A stretch of DNA of 64,000 nucleotides from NCBI GenBank assembly GCA_014773175.1, contig VXCM01000407.1:1-64000 (forward strand). The letters run 5' to 3'. The notes beneath the pieces were generated by a model. The model was not told the DNA's origin, searched no databases, and was given only the letters and a program-made list of their open reading frames with translations. Below, piece by piece: positions 1 to 11,964 of the stretch; the stretch's first letter is position 1, and every line of letters begins with the position of its first letter. The position numbers were made by a program, and so were the translations under genes. Origin of the DNA: Lucifuga dentata (taxonomy: Eukaryota > Chordata > Actinopteri > Ophidiiformes > Bythitidae).

Positions 1-19
1 AAAAAAAAAAAAAAAAAAA
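1..19 (+). repeat. Poly-A tract at window edge
   Basis: Nineteen A residues begin the window; their left extent is unknown. Confidence 0.8.
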
Positions 20-1623
20 GGAAGTTCAGATTATTTTATAGGAGGCATATTATGCTTTTTTGGTAATTTCCCCTCATTTTTATATTGTAATATAGTAGGG
101 AGATTGTAATGAACAATGTTAAAGTTACAAAACTTCCTTCCCTTAGGGCATAGCCATAGTTCCTGAACTGCCTTGAAAGCATTTTGCTTTGCCTTTTACA
201 TTCTTAACTTGTTTGGGTCCATATATTTTTGCCCATTCCTAATAATATGACAGGTTGGGTTAAAAAAAAAAAAAGAAGTATAAATAAATAAAAACACAAA
301 TAATGTGTAGTTTGATTGATATTACCTGGAATGCACCATAAGAACACAATTTTGAAAAAAAAAAACTATGAAAAATTTCAGTTATCTGTTTTTGTAGACT
401 CTTCAAATATTAATTTTCCCATCTACACACCCACAAAGTAGCTAGCTATCCCTGTTTCAAGCACGTCTGATGCAGCTGTCCAACCAGAATAGAGCAGCCT
501 TTTGGGAGGGGCCTTAAAGAGACGGTGCTTGAAGTGGCCTGTTTTCACACAGTATGCACAGTGATGTAGCAGCAAGGGAGAGTGGAAGGGGATCAAAGTG
601 TGTTTTAATCATTAAAACATTAGAAAGATTTCAATTTAGACCCCTAAATGAAAATAGGAACATGGAATCATTAAAGGCACATGTCTTGTTTATATTTCTA
701 AAGAAAATTAAAGACAATAAAACCCTTCAGGTTGCATGTTATCACTTAAAAGAAAATTAGGATCACAAGTGATTCTTGGCAAGGTAAATTTAATAAATAA
801 AAGTGTGAATCAAACACATACTTCTCTTTGTTATTTGGAACATCATTTCATGTCTTCTCTTACCTTGTGTTCTGCCCCTAAAAGATGCTGTACCAGTTTG
901 GCTTTTCATCATCCATGCATTATGATACCTAACATGAAATCAGCTGCCTGTGCTTGTTTTATCTTCACCGGTGATAGCAGTGAGAAGCATAGACAACATG
1001 AATAGGGGAGATTACATATAGAGAGACCTGTAAATGTCTGCTTTGCATAGGAGTGAAATTTGCTACAAATAACCCAAATAACCAGAAACTATCTGAGCTC
1101 AACTGCCAATGATTACACCTGCTGCCTCGAGACTCTTTCAGGGTGTGACAGACATGGAAAAAAAAACCCACTCCACATCTACACAGAGTTTCTTTAGATT
1201 GGCCAACATGAAATAAGCTCCAAACTCACATTCCAACTAATCTAAAAACACGTATGTGGTAAGAATTTCACTAACAGGCATTTATTCACCACCATTTCCT
1301 TTGTATCCTTGAAGTGAGGGAACAATCTAACATTTCCCTGTGTGCCTCGTGCTGCACATACAGATGTTGCCATCATTTCAAAGTGTAATCAAATTCTAAC
1401 CATATATTCTAAATATACTTGTGCAAGTGGGACTCCTGAAGCTACAACTTCAGGAATCATTCTTAATTCACATGGCTGTCACTTCATCCTACAAGTGAGA
1501 AAAGAACGTTGCCCTCCCTGCCATTACTCTGATGTCAGTATGTTTCTAGGGCCTTATCTTAATTTACGCTACCTTTTGAAGTCTTGCCAAGAGGCATCGC
1601 TAGATAAAATTTAATTCAATCAT

Positions 1624-1662
1624 TTTCTTTTTCTTTCTTTCTTTCTTTCTTTCTTTCTTTTT
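1624..1662. repeat. (CTTT)n microsatellite
   Basis: About eight tetranucleotide copies, with a T-rich start. Confidence 0.85.
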
Positions 1663-4615
1663 AAATCAAAGGTCTCCAATTGATGTTTTTCGAAAGAGAA
1701 TATTTTTCTGTATATGAATGCTCCCCACTATGTGAGGAATAAGCCAAATAGGGGCCAAACCAAACTAATTGGAAGAATAGTAAAAATAATTACTTTTAAT
1801 TATTTTCTCTAAAATAACATCTTTCCTCTCTGTCTGAGTAATTTGGGCTCAAGATTCAAAGATAAAATCTGAGTTGTTTTTTTTCTCCCCCCTCACAATC
1901 CATAGAAATCCCAGTCATTGAGTTGTACAACAATGGTTAGTCCTGCAGGACAGTAATCCTGTTAGCGGAAGTATAAATGCACATATACAGATGTTACACA
2001 TACAGACGTCAAAGCCAGGAAATGGTTTCCAAAGATCTCTGACTAGATCTGCACTGACTCAAAGAAGTAGCCTGTTTCAATTCTGAGGAAGGTCATTGTG
2101 TGGGTGTGCACAGTATTTTTGTGAGTTAGATCAGTGACCTGCAAAGATTCTCAATTCTTCTGTAATTCTGACACACACACACAGAATTGGAAATGCACAC
2201 AATAATTCAACTACAAACAATGAAGTGTTCTGAAGTTCATAAATGGATATAAAAGATCTGAATCATCACAGAAATCATCCTCTATCTGCCAGCCAGTCCA
2301 CAGCCACAACTATCAGAAGCTTTTAAAGGCTAGAATTGTTAACATTGCTCATTAAAGGGTAAGAGTGGAATGGAATGATTATACTTGTTTGGCCTAAAAA
2401 AATGGGAATACAACAAATAAATTGAGTTTTGATGTTGTATGCATGGATTTCTATGTTAATTTTTCATTTGTGTTTGTTGGGAATGGAGTTACTATTTTAT
2501 GTATAAAGTTTTGATTTGTTTGTCAGGGTTTTGCTTGTTGGTATATATAAAAAACATCACATTTTTTTATTTAAAAAATAAATCCAGTATTAATTTGAAT
2601 TTTCAAACTCAAATTCAATTTCCCTAGTTGTAATTTTAACATGAACATGCTGGATAGAACTCTGTATTTATACCATTACTAGTTATCACTTTCTAAATGA
2701 ATTTTTACCCTCATTGCATTTCATGATTCAGTAAATTTAGAATATGAAATAGAGAAAAGTTGATGAAAAAGTCACAATCAATTCAATGCCACAGCTGATT
2801 GTGCAATTATTATGCACATTAGGAGCCTGGCAAATTCATGTCCGAGCAATTCAAATGCAATTTCAGTATATATATAATTTCTATAATCTCAGCTGATGAA
2901 GTCCCTTCTATATTTTTATAACAAACAGATGCATTCCCTGAAACAAAACAACTTATGGTGATTACAGAAATAAAGCTGACCTTCAGCAAAACACATACTT
3001 TCCAAAAAACAAAACAAAAAAAAAACAAAACACAGAATTAAATCAGCTCTAACTGCTACTTCGTCCTCTAGAAGCAAAACACTGAGGAAAACTGGTGAAT
3101 TAAACATAGTCCATCTAATTTCGCTATATTGTATAAACAAGGATCTGTGCTTTCCCTGAAATCCACCACTTTTCTCAAGCACAGTCTTATTCTGCAGTCT
3201 ACAAATGAGATTATGCATTTCTTGTTCATAAGAAAAAAATTTGCTTATGCCGAAATTAAATAAACTGAAATTCAATGGAGTCTGTCTCCAAATCCACCTT
3301 TATCTTTATTTCTGAAATGGTTTTCTGATACACCCAAAGGTTCAACCATTTTGGCATGCAATATCAGGATGAATAGATCCAGGAAGATTTATTCTACAGC
3401 CTATTTCTCTAGCTACATTAGGATTCTCTTGACTAGACGGTTTCTTAAAGTGGTGGGAATATGAGGTGTTAAAACATCCTACAACTGAAGGTGACCTTGG
3501 TTTTAAAAAATCAAGTTGCTCTTACGACAGAGTAACACTCAAAGCGGCTGATCTTTATTCTGAAAATACAAGAAACTGTCGATTCATAATGCTGGTTCTC
3601 AAATCCTCTTAAAATGTCCATCATACATTTCATCTTAACATTAATGCTCCAATACCCAGTGCTGACATCTAAAAGGGAGATTTCACCCTCAACAATATAA
3701 TCAGAAAATAAAGACAACCATGTGGTTCTGTGCTATAAAAGAAAGAGTCATTACAATGAGGTCATTGAGTCATAGACATAGTCATAGAGTCATTACTCTA
3801 ATATCATCAGTAACCAAGCATAACTAATCCTGAATAAGCTATACTGACCAAGGAGCACTGGATTATGATGAATAAATTAATAACCTGTCTTTAAATCAAT
3901 ACCTGCTGTAATTAAAATGGACTAATTGAAGCAGCTGGAGGAGAAAGTGTGCATGCAGCAAAGCATGCACACAGTCATTAATATTCATCTAGTTAAAGTG
4001 TATAGCAACAAGCATTTTACATAAACTTTCTTTAGCCAAGAGAATATTTGGCTTCAGTCCCATAACCTTGAAGATGAGGTTTGTTTTACTTTTAAAAGTG
4101 AGCAATTACAATAAAAATGCCTCTGCTTTATAATGCGAATATGGCAAATAAAGTCACTGTTATTAAACTGCTTATGTCTATGAAAACAAAATACAAAATG
4201 CATGGTTGTCTGCATTCAGCTGGATTTATTTTTCTATTCTGCATGCCAAGTGTGTTAACTGTGTGCTAGCGCCTATGAGACAGGTAAAGAGATCTTGTAA
4301 TGGTAATACTGTACGTGCTCTGCATTTAAACAGATACTGACAAGGCCCTTTCTAACCCTTTATTATCTTATGTGTGGTGCATACTAATACTGCATTAAAT
4401 CCAACCTTCTGACAGCCTTCCAAATGCACCCAGAGCACATTATACACAGATGGCATAGAGACAGAATGTTGAAAGGGCCCCCAGTATAGGAATTTAATTT
4501 CTCTTTTTGATATATTTTTACAGTATATATACTCTCTGTTTTCTTATAGGCTATGAAAGACTAATAACTCCAGTTTATTCCTTGTCCTTCTGATTTCGTG
4601 CTGATTTTTCCACAG

Positions 4616-4918
4616 TGTGGGTGATGGGAAGCTGTTTGGGATTGCAATGATGACTCAAGGTTGTACAAATAATCTTGACTTTGAGTTTGGTCTGAAATGG
4701 CCTTCTACAAATCTATATCAAAAATCCTTTGAGAAAGGTGTGCAGCATGTGCAGACCGTATGGGAAAGGAGGAGGAAAGAAAGAAAGCACAAAGGAAACA
4801 AAGAAATGATGAGAGAAAGGATCAAACAAGAGTGCAGCATTACACTGCAGTGCACTGGTGGTAATGGTGTGTTTATGGCTTTTGCTCCAGGCATTGTCTG
4901 GGCTACTCTACACAGCAG
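4616..4918 (+). other. Candidate cryptic exon antisense to nrg3 intron
   Basis: The acceptor-like CTGATTTTTCCACAG (AG 4614-4615) precedes 303 bases that are open throughout in one frame and end at CAG|GTAATG (4919). The product would be about 100 residues with a basic stretch (ERRRKERKHKGNKEMMRE) and no recognised domain. It could be chance or an antisense lncRNA exon. Confidence 0.2.
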
Positions 4919-5950
4919 GTAATGAGCCTATTCCCTAATTTACTCACCCTGAGCTATCTTAAGAATTTATGAGATGGCTCTGATGTTTGCCTACAGAGTG
5001 TGGACAAAATTCACCTTGTATTTACAGGCAAGGTTGTGCTTCTTTTTTTTTGTTTTTCGCCATCACAATCAAGCTGGGTTTAGATCTGTAGTTGCAGTGC
5101 ATGTGAAAATACATGTGCAAGTGTGCGAGTGTGTGCTAGCTGCGTATTCTTTATGCTTTAAAAAGAGCCTGTTGGAAAGGTTACATGCAGAGAATGGAAG
5201 AGGGGGAAAGAAAAACAAATACCTGTGATATACATAAAGTTGTGATGACATTTATTGCTTTTCAGACAATGCTTTAAATATCACTTCTTTAGTTTCTGGG
5301 GATGGAAGCAGACCTCTGTGTTAATTCTTAAGCTTAATGTAAAAATACCATAGCATACATTGCCGCTACTAGTATTTCATCAGTGTATGCTTACTCTAAC
5401 GGTAACACTAATCCAAAACTCACCTATGATCTAACACCCATTGTTTGTGATGGGGTAAGCCATCCTCCTGCAAAATTCAAAAGCATTACTATGAACTGAC
5501 ATTCTGATTGAAGTGGACAGCCCTGCATTTTAGCCATTTGTTCCACATCCTGCTACAAAAGACAAATGTCTTGCATTTTAATCTACACATGCTTATATAT
5601 TATAAATCTATGATGTTCCTGTTTTGGTCCCTGAATCATTGATTCCTCATATACTGTGCTAGCCCATTACTGTCTATGTTCCAAATGTCTCCTCTATAGC
5701 ATATGTAGCCTATGAGCAGAGAGAGTTTCTATGGTTACAGAGACTTTTGTGTTTGCACTTGTATCTGTGTCTTCGCAGCATTTTTGAGCAAATCCAGTGT
5801 GCAAACAAAGGAAATTGTTGTTGGATATTTTGATAATATGCTTTTCCTGTGTGCTTCTACCTGTGTTTAAGGGTTGGCTTGAAAGGAGCAGGTTGATTAT
5901 ATGGTTCTGGTTAATGCAATTCTCTACAGCATGAGGAGGAGTAATCAGTG

Positions 5951-6000
5951 ATTTTTGCATGTTTGAGCCCAATAAATACAACCCAAATACATGTTACATA
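5951..6000 (+). mobile_element. Short fragment resembling the TTAA foldback MITE family
   Basis: The motif GCATGTTTGAGCCCAATAAA, followed by a weak match to the next 20 bases, resembles the inner left arm of the copy at 18775 (GCATGTTTGAGCCTAATATA). Only about 45 bases match, so this is tentative. Confidence 0.35.
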
Positions 6001-6856
6001 TAATCAGTTTTCTGGCCACCACTCATACTCCCATGCCAATTTCATAGAGTAATGAGTAGTAATATAAAGCAAGTCGAGGTGACTTGCATTTCTACTGCTA
6101 CATGTATATATATTATATTGCATTACATGAGATGCTGCTAATGTGCATAATAAATTGGCACCTGGGTGTACATGTCTTACTAACTAAGGTCATGCCCTGT
6201 GCCCTTATTATTCCTCCAACTGTACTTGCACAGTAGCCATTACCTGCTAAGCCAGCAATGTTCACCCAAGCATGTCAAGACTGGCTGCGATGTAATTAAG
6301 TCCTGCCTCTTCAATGATACCACTGTATCTGTTCATTATCACGCAATGGGGAATTCACAGCAAGGAATCACTTGGCCCCTTTTCTAGTTGCACATTTATG
6401 TACCCACACTGTATATGTATGTACACAAACAGCAAAGCAACAAACATACAACCACAAGGATATGACACAAAGGAACATTCACACAGAGTACTCACACAAA
6501 ATAATATTTAACAATGCAACAGGCAACATAATTGCACAACAAATACAAGCACAAAACCATCAACCTAAAAACACACACAGTGCTGCAGCAGCAGGGTTCA
6601 TACATCCAGGAACTCCAGCTGCGCTCAGAAGATTCTTCCCTCCCTCTCAATCACGCCACACTGATTTTAAGGACTTGCCGCTTGGCAGCTTTTTATTTCA
6701 TGCAATTGCTCATGAAAGCACTGCTTATTCTTCCGAGCTCAACTCACAACTCGGTAAACAGTTTGTTCCTCCTGCATGTGATGAGCATGTGCAGTACACA
6801 CAGTCATATGATGATTGTACACTTCACACATACCAATGTTTCCCATTCATAGCTTT

Positions 6857-7108
6857 ACTTGGGCGGCCTGCCCAGGTAAATGAAGACCTGCCCAAGTATT
6901 GCGGGATGACCCAGCCTTAAAAAAAATACAACTGCAACACTGCTGTCACACACACACACTGACATGTGCAAGCACAGCGAGAAGACAAACCAGTGACTGC
7001 CATACATAGGCTCTACTTGGGCAGCCCGCTGAGGTAGATGAAGACCAGCCCAGGTAGACCATAAGATAAAATCTGAATTGCAGGATGGAAGGTAGACCCA
7101 GCCTTAAA
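6857..7108. repeat. Direct pair of a diverged ACTTGGGC-containing repeat
   Basis: A unit beginning ACTTGGGCGGCCTGCCCAGG and ending near CCCAGCCTTAAAAAAA (about 6857-6926) recurs in modified form at about 7013-7108. The shared order is ACTTGGGC, GATGAAGACC, GCCCA, ATTGC-GGATG and ACCCAGCCTTAAAAAAA. The first copy also carries ACTTGGGC and GCCCAAGT as inverted ends 41 bases apart. The type is unknown; it lies just upstream of the hAT MITE. Confidence 0.55.
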
Positions 7109-7151
7109 AAAAGTTGAGAGAATACAATAGTATACAGGAAAGAGGATAGAT

Positions 7152-7337
7152 CAGGGGTCTCCAGCGAGGTCCAAGACACTGCAGGTTTTCTTTTCTGTTC
7201 AGCAGGTGATTTCACTGATCACCATTTCTTCCCTCAAATTGAAGGAATGGTGATCAGTGAAATCACCTGCTTTAGTGACTGGCTGGAAAGAAACCTGCAG
7301 TGCTTGGACCTCCATGGCACATGATTGGTGACCCCTG
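7152..7337. mobile_element. Palindromic hAT-like MITE with 8-bp target-site duplication
   Basis: The element starts CAGGGGTCTCCA and ends with the inverse of CAGGGGTCACCA, a hAT-type terminus. The flanks are GGATAGAT (7144-7151) and GGATAGGT (7338-7345), an 8-bp target duplication with one mismatch, the length expected of hAT transposases. The two halves are complementary along almost their whole length. The innermost arms (7201-7226 and 7245-7270) are a perfect 26-bp stem around an 18-base spacer. At 186 bp it is non-autonomous and encodes nothing. Confidence 0.85.
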
Positions 7338-7576
7338 GGATAGGTTATGCCACCAGGTAAATGCTTCAATTTACTTTTGTACTTCAGTTCATGTAGAAAG
7401 TTATAAAATGTGTCATTTCTCATGTGTCACTAAATGTAAATTAAGATTATGACAATTATTGGTACCAAAAAATGTCACCAGGATATCACCAAACACTGAT
7501 CCAAATAGATCATGAGGTGCAAGACTTCAAGGCTCTTTCCTAACAGGTCATTAAATGTTGGACGCCACACATCTGA

Positions 7577-7990
7577 TTGAGAATATTGTTTGGCCCTGCA
7601 GCTTGTCCTGTCATTGCCCAGAGTCTGGATCTGTTATCTGACCATGTCAGACCACATGACAAAAACTTTGGGGTGATATTTATGCTCTCAATTTTGAAAA
7701 AATTGAGAGCACAAACAAATCAGCTTGCTGTGAAATCTAGCCTCTTTCAATTGAAATCAGAACCTATCTCTCATTTATTAATATCCTTCTTAACTATTGT
7801 AATTCTCTCTATTTTGGATTTAGATTGTTGTTCATCTGTAAAATGGACCACATTACTCCAACTGCTGCATGGTCACCATTTCCAAATTTTCTCAGAGCAA
7901 AACCTGACCCTGTGCTGTACTGCTAAGCCCTGAGGTCCACCCACCAAGGACTAGCTACCCCACAGCCTGGGCTGAGAATACAATTAGTCT
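7577..7990 (+). pseudogene. LINE (L2/Rex-like) reverse transcriptase C-terminal relic
   Basis: The frame opened at 7577 gives 118 residues with the order seen at the end of fish non-LTR reverse transcriptases: SDHVRPHDKNFGVIFM (the xNLGVxFD region), then AVKSSLFQLK (VVKSSFFQLR in intact elements), then a degraded equivalent of the RLDYCNSLY stretch. The segment ends at 7933, and similar composition continues to about 7990. It lacks the catalytic core and flanking domains and is a decayed fragment. Family assignment (L2, Maui or Rex1-like) is approximate. Confidence 0.55.
7684..7710. repeat. Perfect 12-bp hairpin inside the LINE relic
   Basis: GCTCTCAATTTT (7684-7695) is followed by loop GAA and its exact complement (7699-7710). 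It lies within the decayed reverse transcriptase segment. Confidence 0.7.
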
Positions 7991-10912
7991 CAAATAGCCT
8001 CCATGCATACATAATATTAGATGATTCTCTTGTGTATTTTAATAACCACCATTAAACTCATTTCTACTCACTTGCAATTTTGTACTCATTTGCCTGATTG
8101 TTACACACTTTGCAGCCCTACTATACACAGTGTGTGACATGTTCCAGCTCAAAGCTAAAGGAATGGCAGTTGTAGACAGGAAATAAAATTCCAATTGTAA
8201 AGTCTACTCTCCTTCTCTTTATTCTTAACCTTCTCTTATATCCTGCCANCCCCCGTCTTGTTTGTTACTTTAAAAACAGGATGTTTAAATTTCTGTAGCT
8301 CTTTTTCAATTGCTGTGATGTCTGTCTGACTGACGGAACAATACATCTTTAGCCTGTCAGCACAGACAGTCCTCTACCCCGACCTTCCAGCTTTTTCTGA
8401 AAAACACAACTGTTTTTCTTCCACCTTGCAGTTTTTGCTTTTCTCTCAGGGTGATGGTGGATCTAGGTTGCTATTTCCTACAGTGATAACTACAGCAACC
8501 ACAGTACAATATACTGTTGTAATATATATACACTGAAGTATGTTTTAATGTATATCTGAGGAGGAAGCATAAGCACATGGCTGAAAATTATTGTACCTCA
8601 CTTGACATTTAGGCACAATCTCCTATTTTTTGGACTTTCATGCTCCAAAACCATGATGTCTATGGTGTAAAATTGCTTTGCACTTTGTACGTAACAATGG
8701 ATATTTATTTAAAGAGGTATCTCATCTGAATTTAAAGCTTATTTTATGCTTGACACATCGGCAATGGTGAAAGATACCCATCATATAGGTTCTGCATGGC
8801 GCCTTTTCACCTATCCACTCATATCCCAGATTTTGTGACTGTGTGGAAAAACAAGGTGGGCCTGCTAATAGCAGAGGTTTGTAATTGGCATCTGTACAAC
8901 CCCTCAATAAAAGGTTGAAACAGCCAGATGACAAACAATTCCTGGTGTGAAATCTCACAAAATCTTGAAAGAGAAGAGACATTGTGCCAGGAGGCATTAT
9001 AAAATTTAAGAGACTGATATGTGAAAGCTAAAATGAGAGTGAAAGGGAGAAGTGGGACCCAGGGGAGACCAACACCACCACAAGAAAATCACCATGAGTG
9101 ACACCATTTATAAACAACAGACTTATATATGTGCTGTATGTGTGGGTTTTTTGTACACTGCCTCCTCCTATAATACTGTTTACCATCAGGAGAAAGCTGC
9201 ACAAAGCATTAAAGCTCCACACATCTGCTCATCACGTCTGTGTGTGTGCAAATGTCAGGTGCGGAAAACATAATTCAGCCCTTATTCCGTAAAGATTTAA
9301 GGGTTGCATTGGGTTTTTCTGCAGACATTATAGTTTTAGACATATTTTGACTCATCACGGGTATGATTTATGTCAGTAACTCTGGAGGGTACTGGAAGGA
9401 TCAATTTCATCCTCACAGCAGTACCAAAGGTTGAAATTGCATCACTTATATCCTGCTGCTTAGTTGAGGATAAAAGCCCTGATGCTGTTTTTATTATTTT
9501 TAATACAACCAACCACCACCAAAATAACACAACAAATGGTGAATAAGGCCTCGGACTCATTACCTTACATCGAAGTGAATTACAGTTCATAACTCAATTC
9601 AACAGTGCAGGTAAGTTTCTGCTTCACATTCATCTGTAAAACCATTCAGCATCAGACAGTTGCATATGACTGATGAGTGTGGCTCTGGAAATAGAGCATA
9701 AACAGCTTCAGGGGTAAAAGATCAGATTCTGGGGAGTGGTGTGTGTTGTTAAGTGTAAAGCCTGAGAAATACATTTGCATAGAGCTGTTAGGAATGTCAA
9801 ATCTGACTTTCAACAATTTAAGAAATTGTTATTTAGGTTGCTCCATGATGATTTACATGACATGCGCCATGGTCGCAGTGGCACATTAAAAGAAAGAGCT
9901 CTCTTATTACGAACCAGCCTGGGATCCTTGAGGAAGGCCGCAGACCTGTATCCCCCCCCCCCNCCCCCCCCCCCAGTTCCAGTGACAAATGATGCAGCCG
10001 CCAACCAAGGCCAACTAGGCTAAGCATTCATTTAAGCTTGTCCACAGGCAAATGGAGGACATGACATTTTCTGATTACTTTATATTGACTCTTCTCTCTT
10101 GGCCTGGAGGGATGGTTCTAAGGAGACCACTCTAACAAAAAGCTACCCTCCAGGGCTAACTGCAAGATAGAGCATTTACGCCCCAAATGCATTTTTCACT
10201 CAGGTGAGAAAATATTATTGTTTAACCATTTGAAAGGTAAATATCTCTTGATGTTTAACCAGCAGGAGGCACTGTATGTGTGTGTATGTGTGTGCTTTTT
10301 GGCAGGAAAGCAATGCCTGAAATGAAAAGTTGTACATGTAAAAGGGAGAGCATGATGTTGAGTATTGCTATCCTAAAGCAGCAATTTATCACTGCTAAAA
10401 ACATAACTGTGTGTGAGTGTACATACACACATACACACTTTCAGATTTAGATACATTTGTGACATTAGTCTCGTGATGAGAGTTCTCTGGCTGTAATCTA
10501 ACAAGGTGACAGCAGTTTGAACTGCCTAACTTTTCATATGGTGTTAAATACACTTTTCTCAGTTTGTTTGTTTTTTTTTTTTTAGCAACCTAGCACTTGA
10601 AGCTAACAGTTGGGCTCAACTGCACGTTTCCATAATTAAAAACACTAGAAATCTTCAATATATCAACTCAGCCAGTATGATTACTCTGAGTTAAACAGGT
10701 CTGTGACCATGAGCATGGCTTCATCTGTGAATGCATGAGGACCCGCGCTGCCCTCAAAATGCTCTCTCCCCACACCATGTTTTATTACTGTTATGTGACC
10801 TTCTGACCTGCCATCTCTTTTATCAGGCCTGCCTATAAGATGCTGGATCTCCTGCTACCTACATACATTCCCTTCATCACACTCTGACACTGAATTATAG
10901 ATAATGTTGTAC

Positions 10913-10918
<6 letters not shown>

Positions 10919-10963
<45 letters not shown>

Positions 10964-10991
10964 NAAAAAAAAAAAAAAAAAAAAAAAAAAA
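10919..10991. repeat. (GT)n then N then poly-A
   Basis: A 45-base GT run, N at 10964 and a 27-base A run. The true lengths are not resolved across the N. Confidence 0.8.
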
Positions 10992-11526
10992 CTGGTCTTT
11001 TGACCTGCAGTGATGATTTCACAATTTTGTTCAGAAAGCAGAATACAATGACTGGAGAGATCCTCTATACAGTTATTGATGATCAATCTTCATTTCTTTG
11101 CAATCTTTACACTACACATATATAAATGCATAATAAATATCTTGCCCGAGAAAATGCAGAGGTGCTGTTTTGTTTATCTCTGAGTACATTTTATTGCAGC
11201 TCTGCCAGCGAGTAATCTCTGTGAAGGACACAGTATAAACTGATGTGCCAGCTGTGGGCCGTGCCTCTCACAGCCCCATAAAACCTCAAAATGACTGGCA
11301 AGCAAATTTCCCACTAGAATTCTCTGGATTTCATTGTGCCCTTTATGCCTGCATGCTGAAATCAACACAAAAGAACAATCGAGAGGGCATTAAAAGTACA
11401 TCGATATGGGATTTTTAAAAAAAAAGTCATACAGAATGATGACAAATCAGAAAAAATAAAATCTTTTACATATGTACATTATGACTCATTAGGTAATGTT
11501 TGTGTCAGAGGGAGACAGACAAAGAC

Positions 11527-11560
11527 AAAAAAAAAAAAAAAAANAAAAAAAAAAAAAAAA
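11527..11560. repeat. Poly-A with internal N
   Basis: An A run interrupted by N at 11544, an unresolved homopolymer. Confidence 0.8.
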
Positions 11561-11786
11561 GCACAACAATAACCAAAGAGAGCAAAAGTGTCTGTGATGA
11601 TCTTTCAGTGTAGTTTCTAGAATAAAAACAACAAGCATTGAGCAGCAAAAAAAAACATGTTCTAATGGCTGAATTACATAATGATGCAAGTTAATCTTAC
11701 CTCAGGCAGCCTTTTGCTATACACTATACAAATGTAACAGTCATAATGCAGCACTGGTGTAATTAAGCCTTTAATATGTCTTTATG

Positions 11787-11794
<8 letters not shown>

Positions 11795-11817
<23 letters not shown>

Positions 11818-11818
11818 T
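11795..11818. repeat. Poly-T tract
   Basis: About 24 consecutive T residues. Confidence 0.85.
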
Positions 11819-11924
11819 GGACATTATAATTAATTGTGGATTGTCATTCCATTAGTGTTTTGGCTTTTGGGATGTTAGAATAGAAGAATTATAGTAAAAC
11901 TGGAAATCAGTGAGAATGTATCTA

Positions 11925-11929
<5 letters not shown>

Positions 11930-11959
<30 letters not shown>
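11930..11959. repeat. (AT)n microsatellite
   Basis: About 15 AT dinucleotides. Confidence 0.9.

Positions 11960-11964
<5 letters not shown>

Larger units (their letters stand above)
20..5950. other. Intron segment without recognised gene
   Basis: AT-rich sequence with scattered short homopolymers, the CTTT microsatellite and the candidate antisense exon at 4616. I see no transposon of known type, RNA gene or nrg3 exon here. Confidence 0.6.

Noticed and set aside
6372..6920. 182-codon open frame, the longest outside nrg3
   Set aside because: It is open because the stretch is CA-rich and poor in stops; other frames here are open too, its end runs into the ACTTGGGC repeat, and no domain or splice context is visible.
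9775..10023. 82-codon frame ending in poly-proline
   Set aside because: The proline run is a poly-C tract broken by an N; no splice sites or homologue recognised.
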